Shown: positions 1 through 12,429 of the stretch, in pieces
Position numbering within the stretch: the stretch's first letter is position 1
Layout of the letters: each line of letters begins with the position of its first letter
Assembly (NCBI GenBank): GCA_900239685.1
Contig: OENT01000051.1
Coordinates: forward strand, 205,858-269,857
Direction of reading: 5' to 3'
Source: Rotaria macrura
Lineage: Eukaryota; Rotifera; Eurotatoria; Philodinida; Philodinidae
Length of the DNA stretch: 64,000 nt
The notes under the pieces: model-generated
Databases searched by the model: none
Told to the model about the DNA's origin: nothing
Seen by the model: the letters and a program-made list of their open reading frames with translations, nothing else
Made by a program: the position numbers and the translations under genes

Positions 1-635
1 AGCAGCAGCAGCAGCAGCAGCGAGGTATGCATTTGGATATTGATTATTAATAATGATTTAGATAACCTTCTCATTCGTTATCAATTAGATCGATTAATAA
101 AACCTATTGATCTTTCAGTAACAGCTACTGATACATCTTCACCGACTAATGAACAAGCTTCATCATTATCATCAGCAACATTACCAACAACGGCAGCATT
201 GAATTTTTTTCATATCAAGAATATGATTGAATTAACTGTTGAAAGTGCTCGTCTACGTGAGAAACAACTTGAAAATGAAATAGGTAAAAATATGAGGACA
301 AAGACGAAGAAAGATACGAAGACAAAGAAAAATTTCTTGCGTTCTTGTTAATTCATCATTGGCTGTTTTTTTTTCACTCTAGTTGATCTAAGAAATGAAT
401 TAACCAAAGAACAAGATTGTCGACAAAAACTTGAACAAGATATTCTTGAATTACGACGTGTTAGAAGTATATGAATGAAACTATTTGTTTCATTCGATCA
501 AATGATAACAAACTTGTTGTTTTTTTTTCAGCTGTATTAGTAAAAAAATTGAAACGTCTTAATCGCTCGTCATCAACTACGGCTAACTGTTCAAACAGTC
601 GTGGTGATACGAACAGTAAGAGATTTCGATCTTAA
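1..635 (+). CDS. Dachshund-like protein, C-terminal part (5' end outside window)
   Basis: Four exons are seen: 1-24 (partial), 62-283, 383-466 and 532-635, ending in TAA; the junctions keep one frame. Exon 1 reads as a Gln run followed by Arg. The next exon is Ser/Thr-rich and then enters a charged helical segment (IELTVESARLREKQLENEI) that continues through LRNELTKEQDCRQKLEQDIL and ends with a basic VLVKKLKR. This pattern resembles the C-terminal DD2 helical domain of Dachshund (the IQ..LKVA..NAR.QEKQI...RE.R..LE.QL...QKRLKK layout). Dachshund proteins are nuclear transcriptional co-regulators with an N-terminal DNA-binding DD1 domain, which would lie left of the window. The tail after the helix is short (about 25 aa). 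A different coiled-coil nuclear protein is possible. The identification rests on motif resemblance only. Confidence 0.5.
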
Positions 636-2393
636 TCTATGAAGTAAAAATGATTTCATAATTAGATGAATCGACAACATCGCCGACAAAATCACTGCCG
701 ATTGAATCAATTTAATAATCGAACATTAGTAGGATACAAAAGAAAAACAAATGGACATAGTGATATAATTATCACCATGATATACTTGAACATCGAATCT
801 CTGTTCTTTTGTCTGCTCGCTTTTTCTTTTTCTTTTTCTCTTTGTCATTTTATCTGTATATGCACTTTTTGTTTATTCATGGAAAAGCTCACTTGAAAAA
901 AAAACAACAGAACTCTCACAATTTTGTATATTTATGATTTAAATAAGACGAATTATTTAGCATATAAACGATCACATATGTGCAAAACTAAATATTTGAT
1001 CATATTCAAATAAATATTATCGATATTAGAATTATTCATCAAAACCAAGGTATTCATTGATAGAATAGACAAGGGAAAAGAAAAAAGTTACGAGTATCTT
1101 TCATCATTAACTAACCAAAATTTATTCATCAAGTACGAAATGTATCGAAGAACAGTAGATGATTATTGAATTAAAAGAGAAAATTAAATCACACAAGAGA
1201 ATTGAATATTGTTGTCATAGTTGATTATTTCAACTAAAACTATATCTAGAAAAACACATGTATATATTCATGAAATGATGCAGATTCAAGTTCTTTCTTA
1301 GTGAGAAAGAAATTAACAAGTTTACCAATGTGATATTCATTTTTGTTCCCGTTTTCTTTCATACAATTATATTTACTTATTCAGTTTGAAAAAGAAATCT
1401 GTTTTTTTTTTGACTTGAACGTGATTCTCTCACATATATAAAAATCTAGTAGAATATTTTAGTATTCACAAAATCAACGGTATACTAGGGGCACTCTGTA
1501 TCAGTGTACGTATCCTTGCCAATATGGAAAAACTAGAATGGTACATTCGATGAGTTTTTCCCATTTTATCAGCTATGATAATCACTTTATATACCAGTAA
1601 ATTTTTACATTAAAGTTCCTAGAATCACAGAGATGCAATGTATATATATATATATATATATATATATTTCTATCAAATCATGTACGGTTTGTCTACGTAA
1701 CGTGAGTAACGTAACGTGATACTTCGCTGTTTGAGTTTTTCAAAAATGTATTTTCTTCGAAATGAGAAACCCAAGTATAGTTTGTTTGTTCTGATTACTA
1801 ATTTGACTTTTTTTCTTTAACAAAATTGAGTTTCGACGAAGAAAATGATGCTGTAAACTATTGAAAAATGATATTTTTTCAAAAAATGCCGAGTGATATG
1901 CTATATGACGTATTTCCGATTTACTGTACAGCTTATAAACTCCAGTTTCGATATAGTAAATTGCAGTAGTGGAGCGAAGATTTTTGAGAGGGGGTGGCTG
2001 TTTTAAAATTTTTTCATTCAAGATAATATGAATTTTTCTGAAGTACTTCTTAAAAGGTGTGTTTCTTTTTTTGTAATTCTCTATTTCGTTTTTATGCAGT
2101 AAATATATAAATTCATAAAAAAAACAAGTGTTTTCGAGAAAAAGTTTAGCAGTAAGTTTGAAAACATCAGCCGATGATTGGACTTTACAAATTCATCAAT
2201 CTCTGCATTAGCATTTACATCTAGATATCAATAAATAATCATCACAATATGTGGGTGTCAAAGTCATGGTACAGTCATGTAAACAGACTAACTTTTACCT
2301 CACATCCACACCCACACAATTCTATTGATGTTGATGATGCTGTTATGACTTAAATCTCTTCCAATAGTGAATCTCAAGTTGACTGACGTCCCA
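636..2393. other. Intergenic, no gene seen
   Basis: AT-rich DNA downstream of the Dachshund-like gene. Open frames are short and low-complexity, and I found no splice-supported coding pattern. It contains a (TA)n tract at 1641-1667. Confidence 0.6.
1641..1667. repeat. (TA)n microsatellite
   Basis: An uninterrupted alternating T/A run of 27 bases. Confidence 0.95.
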
Positions 2394-2763
2394 CCCAGGC
2401 AGGCAAACATTTGGAAAAACGTGTTTAAACGTTCAATCTGTAACGCCGATTGTGAGTCACTAACGCTGATAAACAAAACACAAGAAACGCGGTTTTTACG
2501 CAGACCTTTCACTTTCGGAGCATGAAAACGGACTAAAACTCTAATTCTTATGGTTTAAACACTTTAGCTTTTAAGTTGTCGAATAATTGTGCGTTTCAAC
2601 GCTCCTAACTAGAGTTTTTATCCGTTTTCACCCTCCGAAAGTGAAAACTCAGCTTAAAAAAACGTGTTTCCTGCATTTTGTTAATGAGCGCTCGTGTCTC
2701 ACAATCGGCGTTTCAGATTGAATGTTTAAACGCGTTTTTCCAAATGTTTGCCTGCTTAGGCAG
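2394..2763. repeat. Fold-back (inverted-repeat) element, about 370 bp
   Basis: Two arms are reverse complements of each other. The outer arms lie at about 2394-2461 and 2691-2763 (sharing GCAGGCAAACATTTGGAAAA and its complement). The inner arms lie at about 2506-2540 and 2612-2647 (sharing CACTTTCGGAG). The spacer is about 70 bp. There is no ORF, and no clear target-site duplication could be fixed by eye. The structure fits a MITE or fold-back element. Confidence 0.75.
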
Positions 2764-4233
2764 TGAAAAATTGTCATAAAATAAAGCAGCATAGAGTATG
2801 TTACAAAAAAAACGTTGGCTATTTTAAAGAAAAAAGTAGTTCTTGAAAAACCGGAACGCTTTTCAAAACAGAACAGTCTAGAATTCATTCCTCGTTTATT
2901 CGAACGCATTTTTCGATTTAAAAATGGATGCTAATTTTTAGGGAACGCATTCTCGGTCATTACCATCTAGATTCACATTCTGTACAAAAATCCCCGAAGA
3001 GAAGTTAGCACAAAAAATGTCCACAGACCTCTTCCTATACAACTTTGCGAGCTCTATCGAACGGTGTGCTCCGACTTTTCGTAGCTTGAACTATTAATCA
3101 AAATACTTTTTTTAAAATTAGGAATGCCAGCAGCAGAGGATAACTCATCGAAGATTTCGTCATTTTTATCGTCACTTTCAATGTGTCGTACTCCAGAGCA
3201 GTTCATGTTGAATCAAACTTAGCCCTAAAGTCAGATGAAAGCATTCAATAATTTATAGAATGGTGAAGAATGCATTCTTTTCTTTCTAAGAATGATGTTA
3301 AATTGCCTGAAATGCTTTCATCAGTTTAAAGAATCCATTCTTTGGTATTTCATTATAGAAAAGAAGAGAACGCGATCTAATTTTGACGAAATCTGATTCA
3401 GAACATTCCAAAAGAGAATGAAAATAAACCAATTCTAATAGTTTGTGGAACGGATCGGAACGCTTTCTGTTCAGTCGAAAAACGATTTTTGAATCGAAAA
3501 GAAAGCATACGTCCTTCAAAAACAAAACAGCTCTTTTCCATTTTGTGACGCTCTCGCTATACTGTAGAACGCGTTTTTTAAGGAAAAGATATCTTTTCGT
3601 GAGCGCGTTTTCTGCTATTTTTTATATGAATATTTCTCACTGGAGTGATAGCAAGAGCTGAGTATCACGTGGAATTACTGATTGTGATGTATTTTCATTT
3701 TCACCTTGTTGCTGATTGATACCATTTAAGGCATGTATTTTTTTTGAAAAATTAGTAACTAGAGGATACATGTCAATATACAAAATGATAATTATTTGTT
3801 ACTTCAAAACAGGCATTCCCCAATAATTGCATGTTATCACTACATGCTTTGCATATTTTGGTCATCATATATTCAAAAAATCAGATAATTATCACAAAAC
3901 CTTTAATATCCCTGCCCACATAATCAGCCTGTTCTTTTAAAATTGAGATTTTCTCTAGGTTTTTTTGTTCATTATAAGCTTTTATTGGCAACAGTTTAAC
4001 ATTCAAGTGCACTTGAATATTCTTTCGACGGATGGTAGTTATGACTAATCCCCTTACTTTACTTCTCACTTTTAGTCACATGATCCTAGAGCTTCCGTAT
4101 TGTATATTTCAAACAGCATTTTAACAATCAAAACTGACATACTTTGGTTAAATATTCTATTGCAATATCTATTAAATCTTGCGTTTCATCATAGAAACAT
4201 TTCAAACATGTTAAGAGGAACTTCTACTCTCAG
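2764..4233. other. Intergenic, repeat-derived looking, no gene
   Basis: No convincing gene. Between about 2850 and 3660 the motif GAACGC followed by T-rich sequence recurs many times on the plus strand (for example at 2852, 2900, 2942, 3369, 3457 and 3566), which suggests degenerate repeat DNA. The overlapping short open frames here on both strands look incidental. Confidence 0.4.
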
Positions 4234-4267
4234 GGGGAGGGGGGGGGGGGGGNNNNNNNNNNNNNNN
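4234..4267. other. G homopolymer run and 15-base assembly gap
   Basis: A nearly pure G run at 4234-4252 is followed by N at 4253-4267. The gap probably reflects sequencing or assembly failure at the G-rich tract. Open frames read through it should be ignored. Confidence 0.95.
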
Positions 4268-7200
4268 GGCGATGACTGGGTAGCCAAACTGGTGCATCCG
4301 CCAGTGGCAACTTGATTCTTGCATAGAACAATATATGTATGAAAATTGAATATTTCTGAGAACCTTAAGTGTCTTAAATTCAATTGACAAAGAACGGAGT
4401 TACAATTCTTTTTCATTTTTTATCTGAGCTAACATAGTTTAGGAAAACTACTTTTTACTGCGTGAAAGCCCATTCAATGCTCTACGAAACGGGTTCTATA
4501 AGCATTTATTCCATTGGAAAAATGCTTTCTTAAAAACAAAAAGAATTCGATTTTTATATGCGACACTGAAAATGAAGGGTCTTTTTTTGTCACAGAGCGT
4601 TAGGTTATGATAAAACCTTCGTATATGTCTGACTTTGTAGTAAAACTAAGTTATTCTTGTAGTAAGAATCAGTTGGGATAAATTGCATCGAATGACGTTC
4701 AAAGGAACTTATTAGCTCTCGCGTCTTTCGCGATAACTGAAAAACAATGTGTTAAAAATATTAGCAGTGTTATGGTTTGAAAAATCGTACCGAGACGCTG
4801 TTACACTGCTGTGCAATACTCTAGTAGATTAATGTAACATCTGTATTCAAAGTCATTCTGATGAAAAAAGGCATCTTCTCATGGTTTCCCAATGATCTGT
4901 TACATATGTGTGATTCTTTTCTAATGTTTATTCTTGTTTGTATCATAAATGCATTTGATTTAATCGGGTGGTATTTGTCAAATAAATTTTTGATCTCATT
5001 TCAATCATAGATAAAAATGTGAAAAAAATTCAAAATCGATACGAAGAGTGACAGTTAGAGAAGCAGCTACAACCTGATACATATTTCAGTAAAAATTGAT
5101 TTTTATGAAATAGATCCACGTGGCCGTCTATCTTCAAAGCGATGAGACGAGTCGTATTTAATTAAATTATTAGAAAATGAAACAAAATCATGATTCAGTA
5201 GAGCAGAAACAGGCTGCCAGTTGGATCACCCGATGAAAAGTTTTACGATGAATATAAAATTATGAAACCCGTGCTTGTGTCATAAACAATCCCATAGATT
5301 GGTGAGGTACGAAAAAATCTGGTTTCATATCTGACAGAATTCTTTAATTGTTCGTTTTTATTCTTACGTAAACGATGGAAGAATAAATTCGTTATAGCAT
5401 GCTTTAGGATATAAAACGAGATGTGTGTTATGAGTCTTCGCTCTTACCTTAAGTATAAATACTGTGGTTATAAATTGAAACATGCAAGAATAATTACCTA
5501 TTCGAAGATTGTCAAGATAATGGAAACTTTTGTAAGGTTCAATTAAAATGGGATTCAAGAGACAGGTAGATTACTATCTTATTCGTAGATACCTATTCCG
5601 AGTATAATTAAAATAAAATCTTGGCTTATTTTCAGTGATTTACGGGCTCTTATTAATTTAGTAGTGATGAGAAAAGAAGGTTTTCTTTAGATGATGTATC
5701 ACATCGGGATTAGTCGATCTTTATTCTTACTATTTGAAGCTTTATCATGGTTACGGTACAACGCAATTGAAACAAGAATCAGAGATATATATCGTGCGAG
5801 GTCGGTTGAAACTTGAATTAAATGACATGACAGCGGGCTTGATGTAACCGTGTCTTCGCGACTGAACCTTATTATCAGTTATAATTTTCCCACATGAAAA
5901 TGGAAATATCTAAGTGAACTGGAAATAACATCGAAAAATTGAAGTACTATTTTTTAATGTCATCAAAAGTGATAAGCTAAATGACATGGATCTGATTTCT
6001 ATTACTGGAAAATAGTAATATGATGATCTCATTCGACTACTGACGGTTTTTAATTGGTATAAAAGGATTATTTTACAATGCACATTGACGGATGTGTATT
6101 GATGCATGTCTGTTTGTTTGTTTCTCGTCCCATTAAATGCAATAAGTAAATTGTTCACTTTGAGTTTTAGTTTTTCTGATATAGTCTATAAGTCTGTTCG
6201 GTTCCAACTATGATCCTTTATCTCTGTCCTTCTCTCTCCAACACCACATGAATTTCTCTTTATTTGATCTCTAATTGTTGTGCCGATATATTGATCGATA
6301 ATATGATACCAAGAAAAAAAACCTAGAATTTCCGTTAAATCGAAAGTAAAAACAACCACGTATATGAAAACGATGATAAATCAATGTGGATCTGGAAGTC
6401 GAATTCCTTAAATTTCTATTGTTTTATATTTGTATTTATAATATCTAACTGTTTACAGACGTACGATTACATCTTACTTTTGACTGCTTACAACTTTAAA
6501 TTCTTGAAAATTTAACATTAAAAATAGATTTGATAGACTGTATTTAATTTTATATTGTATTTAATTTGTCACGTAAAAACATTGTAAACTTATTCTCAAT
6601 CAGAAGTTATTAGAATTCATTTCTTGATGTAGGAAACTTTCGTCAGTGTATAATGATTGTTCCTATTTCATAGGTAAGTGCTACTGAAGAAGGTGGTATA
6701 TGATGTGTTAGTCGTTGTAGGAACTTCAACAATATTACTCGAATTTTGAATAATTCTCACTTTTAAGATTGATCTTTGGAAGATCTTTTCTTTGTCAGAT
6801 AGAGACAATCTATTTTCAAATGATTTGCTTGTATTTAAAAATCATTGACGCATCACGAGGTCTATGTTTGAAACGGGTAGAAAAAGCTTGATTAGTTAAA
6901 TTGAAAAAGGGCAACTTTTAACATTTCTCTTTTTTGGAATGTTTCTCTGCTTAAATAATTACAATTTGATATAGTAACTGTCATTGTGATGAGGTAAATG
7001 TGGGTACAAATGAGGATACAAATCTGTGTGTGTGTGTGTAGATTGAGATACTTCTATTTATCTTCAGTAACCAGATTTTTCTCTTCGAATCATAAAACCA
7101 TCTGTCTGGAGAATATCTTTCATGAAAAGATGTTCAGTTCATCAGGTTAAAGTCTATCTGACTTCCGTTATATATTAGTTGCATGACTAAGACTTGTAAA

Positions 7201-9116
7201 AATATATTTTTGGTCCTAGTTGTATTCTAGATACTAATTTGAATTGTCGCATGTAAATCTCTGGATTCTTCTAGTAACGTGATAAATTGAACTTTTTTCG
7301 CTTTGGATCACATGAGTATCGATGAGGTTTTCAACACATCACAACAATTAGTGCCGAAAAACAGTTTGGAACACGTTCGATATAAAAAAAATTCGATTAC
7401 TTTCACACACTGTACGCATTGGTAAAAGATAGAAATGCGATCAAAATAAAACAATGCTCTACCAGTAAGTAGGTCTTTGCTTCATCGACCGGTAAAATAA
7501 GAATACAGGCCGAATCTGATGTTTTCAAATTTTTTTCGTCTATGAATCGTGAGAATTAAAAATATCATAATGTTCTGATACTCGCGCGCATTGTAGCGGT
7601 GTTACATGAATTCAAGGTAGCCTAGATTGGAGGAAAAGAAATGGAACAGATATGTATGACGTTGGATTGATACGAATTGGAACTGTTAATTTCGGTATTT
7701 CGTATCCAATTTTATTGAAATATGTCAAACGATGCATTGTAAAATAGTGTTCGTTCATATTCATAATCAGTTTATTAGTAGAAGATAAATATTAGCTAGA
7801 TCACTTCTATTTCTCAGATTTTTTTAAACATATAATTGAAAATTTACGTTTCTATTGAAAGAATATTCTTTGCTTTTCTTTTGAATAAGAAAAGACAAAA
7901 AATATTCATTACAAATAAAAATTGTTTCTCTCCTCCGATAATTGACTTCATTGATCAAACACATGAACAATACGTATCGAGATCGATAGAAAATTCTCAG
8001 ATAAAAATTAGTAATTCATATAAATGTACTTCTTAAACGAATATATTGTCAGAGTTGCCTCTAGCTGACCATAATTTCGAGGGGACGGTGTAGCAGATGT
8101 TTTTTGAACAAGAAGGGCAAGTTTTGAAAATTTTTGAGGAGTTTAACTTTATTTTTGCTAACAGAGACAACAAAAATTTCGATTTTTCACAAAAAAAACG
8201 TTAATTTTTAATTATTGGGGGAGTCTTACATACACCGCCAACACTCTCCCACCCTCCCGATGGCAGAGTCCTCGGTATTGTGAAAAAGTAAATTTGCCAT
8301 TAACATATAAACCAAAGTATATACATATATATATTTCATCTGATCTCATTTTCATATGATTGAGCAAAACGCAAGCCTCTTTAGAATTCGTTTTTCCTGC
8401 AGTGTTTATGCCATAATTAGATTGCAACAGAGATGAAGAGCTTTGGGCAAGGAGCAAGTATATTTTACTCATTATTTTTATAAATAGGATATGCAAGAAG
8501 CGAGTAATTTTTTTGCAAGTAATGAACAGTGATGATAAATAAAAAGGAACGCTCTTCTAATCACTATTGTTTAAAAGCACAAGTTGAGTTAGACAGCGAG
8601 CAAGAACTGATCCTAAAGATGAACAAAAACTCCCAATAGCAACTACACTTGACGAAGATAGTTATAGCATCCAATTCCAAAATTGCATTTAAAATATTCA
8701 TCTTCCATATTTCATTGCTTGGTGATCGCTCAGATGTCGTAGATTTCAAGATTCACGTCTCAAATCAGTACTGAATTTAAGTTCGCAAAACTGAAAATAA
8801 GTTTATACATTTTTATAAAGCAAGATAGCACTTTGTAATAGGTTTAGAACGAAAATGATATTAACAATAAAAAAAGGTCAAGCATATAATTGTTAAGCAC
8901 AAAGTTATGAAGCGGACATATTAAATTGACAGTTTCTATCTATGGTATACGAAAGTCTCGAGAACAGGGGGCGTACTCCTTCCTCTCTCTCCATCCCCCA
9001 ACATTTCAAAAGTAGGAGAGTTTAAGGTCTTTATTCATATCAATTAAGCAACTATAGTCTCCAGAAAAGTCTTTTTTCTATTTTTTGTACCAAAACCACA
9101 ACATTTTCAAAAGCAG
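4268..9116. other. Intergenic, no gene seen
   Basis: About 4.8 kb of AT-rich DNA with a short (TG)n at about 7025-7040. Open frames are all under 100 codons, lack family-like motifs and do not join through plausible introns. I see nothing that supports a gene. Confidence 0.5.
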
Positions 9117-9255
9117 GTGGGGCGAACACCCAAGGGGGAAAAAGCTGATTATTGATTAGATATGACTATCAGTGATTATCACTGATAATCACTGATAATC
9201 ACTAATAATCATTTCTAATCAATAATCAGCTGTTTCCCCCTTGCGAACACCCCAC
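9117..9255. mobile_element. Short hairpin MITE with GTGATTATCAC-type core
   Basis: The terminal arms are near-perfect reverse complements over about 40 bases. The left arm starts GTGGGG and contains AGCTGATTATTGATTAGA (ending about 9161). The right arm (about 9213-9255) contains TCTAATCAATAATCAGCT and ends CCCCAC. The core, about 9165-9212, is a run of short palindromic units of the form GTGATTATCACTGATAATC. There is no coding capacity. The whole could fold into one long hairpin. Confidence 0.8.
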
Positions 9256-12019
9256 TACACGTGCCTGTCGGTCGATACGCCCCTGGTTTCTATTTCAATA
9301 TTGACAACACCATTTTTCAAATCATCATTGTAAATCATCAGTCAAAGAAAACAGTGTCAAAAAAGACGCTATCTTTATTGGTCTTTACCTCATGGCAATA
9401 TATGAAATAAACAAACAATAGACGTGTGTATATGACCACTTAAAAATGATCATAGAACTAGTCAAAAAAATAGATCTTAGTTTTAGTTTGATGAACTAAT
9501 GCAGTATTTTAAAAACAATCGAATTCTGATGAAACAAGAATAAACGGTAGAATTTGTGATTTAATAAAAATCGATTAGAAGTGAATGAAAACAAAAACCA
9601 TCGAAAGAAACTATGACTGTACTTTTTTTAGATATTTTGCATTGGATTCAAATACAAGTTATGATAGAAAAATCAAGAATTTGTGAATGGCTCAGTTGCC
9701 TGTAACATATAACTATGGTCGCATTGAAGAAGACAAGAAGAAACTAAGGCAAATTGTTTATTTATAAATAAACTTGTATTTACTTCAAAGCCTTGCAAAA
9801 TATTGTACTGTGAAAATTTTAAATAATTGACTTAACGATACGATCGAAATGTCTTGGACTACTAGATTCTCCGACAGAGATCCGCGAATCAATCGAAAAA
9901 GCGACTCGTCACCGCCTCGTCATGCTGGCGATTTGCTCATTGCTGCCTCGCCTCGCCTAGAGTTTATAATAAAATAGTTATTTTTAAGTAGTTTTTCAAC
10001 CAGCCATAACAATCAAATAAAGAACATTTTATACATTTAAATAAGTTAAAAGAACAAACATATTATTGATAATCAAATAAATAAAGATCGTTCATTTTTT
10101 TACTGAACGTATAAACAATGCTCAGAGAACTGCGTCAGTGCAATAGTCGGACTAGACTGAATAATTAAATATACGTGTATTCAGAGTTTGCTAAAAGCCA
10201 TCTAGCAAAAAGCAATCTGCAAAGGTGCACAGGATTATGATCAAATGAACTAATTTTTTTCTACTGGTAGAGATACTTCAAAGTTTTTATTCATCAGTAA
10301 AAGGTTTAATAAGATCAATTAGACTTATTACCACTAATTTAAAAGATAAAAATTCACATTTATATGCGAAAGATAAACTATAAATTTGGGGTTTCTAAAA
10401 TCGGATTCAAATTCCCCTGTTCTTAGATTTTCAAAATTATGTAATACTTTATTTGAATCCTTGAGTTTTCTCTATTTTATCTAACTTCGTAAAATCCTCT
10501 CAAATCTGTTTGCACTGAAAAGATCTGAAAACACCAGTGACGTTAGTTAACGTTTGATGGAGTACTCCTCTGGACAGTGAACAAAATAGCAACACTACTC
10601 GAGAACTTACTGACAAATCATATTTTTAGAGGTCTTATTTCCTTATCATTTTGGTTAACAGATGTTCTATGTTCATCAAGAAAAGGTGTTCCTCGAGTCA
10701 AAATACTGGAGAACGGTAAATAGTGCTAGTCGACGCACACGACATTTTGTAGTACTTTGACTCTGATACCGTTAGTTATTTGATGAAAATAGAACAGTTT
10801 TTTAACCAAAATGATCAGTATAACAATCTCTACACAATGGAACTTGCGAATAAAATTTAGGATAAGTTTCTATTTTTGTGGTTGATGATTAATAGAAGTG
10901 TGTTGGAAAAGGTCAAACTCCGTGTTCAAGTAATTAGATGGTGCTAGATTTGAAGTGTGTCAATAAGCTGCTACTACTCGAATAGAAGCTTGGAAATATC
11001 CTCTACCATCACGAAAAGCATCAGATTATTTGTTCATCACTCTGTAGAGATATACAGTTTTCTCTTTTAAGCTGATTGTTGAGACACTCTGCATACTAAT
11101 TTATTGTCCTGATTTGATAAACTTCACCACAAATGCAAACACTTAGAAAGAGCTGCATAAAATCGAAAGATATCCTTAAAGATTTGCCGTCTATTCATCA
11201 AAAATAGCATTCTAAGTATAGGCGAGTCGACTCGGCTAGTTACAAAATCAACTGGTGCTCGCCGCGGTGTAGAAAATGCCGCCTCGCACCGCCATGAGGC
11301 GAGGCGGTGCGAGACGAGACGAGTAAACTCGGCGATTTTCGGATCTCTGTTCTCCGATATTTGAAGCATGGGCATATCTCGATGGCATAAGCTTGTTCTC
11401 AACGTAGACAAAAAGAGAGCGAGTATGCAGATTTATTATCGCATATTTTTCTGAGTGGATACGAACATCATAAAGAGCGAAACAAATTATACTGTTTATA
11501 AGCAATTAATTTTTCTCTAATTTCAAAGCAGTGGTAAGAAACTCTTATTACTTTTCATTAAAAATTCGTTCACATAGTAACATCTGTCAACATATTTTTC
11601 CGATCTTTCAATAGGTGACATCTGTTGACACTTCATAATCTATGGTTGTAACATACTTCCAGATGGAAACTGAACAACAGCCAGCAAAGTAACAACTATT
11701 CGTTCATTCGTTCTTATGATAATTTGCCTGATCAATCAATGAAAGAAAATGTTTTATGTTCAAATATTTATGTTATACATCGATTTTCAGTATACAATTC
11801 ACTCTACATCTTATTTAACTAATCGACGTAATCGCACTAGTTTTCGTGGTTGTCTTGACAAAGACATTCCTTGTGATCTCTGATAATCGTGCCGGTATTT
11901 ATTTTATATTTAAATCTTTCATCTTCAAATGTTTCTATTAAAGAATTATATTAAATACGGTGAAATCGGTCTTGATTGACCTCATATCGAATTGTTTGTA
12001 TTTCAATGTTATGTTTTAG
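9256..12019. other. Intergenic with two GC-rich islands
   Basis: AT-rich DNA without a recognisable gene. Two patches stand out in composition, about 9868-9962 and 11216-11352. Both carry CGAG/GCCTCG-type runs and a shared phrase (CAGAGATCCG, found in reverse complement in the second). They look like two degenerate copies, in opposite orientation, of one GC-rich repeat. Confidence 0.45.
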
Positions 12020-12232
12020 CTGATTATTTACTTTGAACACGATACACAAAAGCATGATCCTCAATTTCATTATGAAATACTCTCTACAAATGTTTCAAAT
12101 CATTGCTTCTACCGTAAATCTAATACTAATAATCCACAATTAAATGTGTTCTATTCGCGGGACGCAATTAGTTCTTTGTTCCTGATCGAATTCTACTTAA
12201 GTGAAGTTCTTGTCATCCAACACCAACATTGA
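12020..12232 (+). other. Unrecognised possible exon
   Basis: After a good acceptor (ATGTTTTAG) a 70-codon open frame runs to TGA and has a protein-like composition (for example EHDTQKHDPQFHYEILSTN). A second protein-like stretch lies upstream at about 11791-11880 after GATTTTCAG, but I could not join the two in phase. It could be the end of a small unrecognised gene or a decayed exon. No function is proposed. Confidence 0.25.
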
Positions 12233-12429
12233 AAACCTCATGAATTAATTAGATTCATTTTTATCAATGAATACAAGCAGGTGTCTCATTGTGTATTTCA
12301 AAGGATTATTTTAGAATTATTATAGATATTTATTGAGAGGAATAATGTGACTTATATAGTTAATAATTATTATTATTGTTGTTGATTTTTCTAGATTATA
12401 ATTTAAAACATATTCGAGAAATAAAAAAA

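Noticed and set aside
3298-3661. Overlapping open frames on both strands
   Set aside because: Low-complexity, Phe/Lys-rich, no splice context, and within a repeat-like GAACGC-rich stretch.
4100-4416. Open frames crossing the N gap on both strands
   Set aside because: They depend on a G homopolymer and unknown bases; no protein-like content.
8212-8749. Two minus-strand frames of 94 and 61 codons
   Set aside because: No recognisable motif, no neighbouring exons in phase, and composition close to background; not enough to call a gene.
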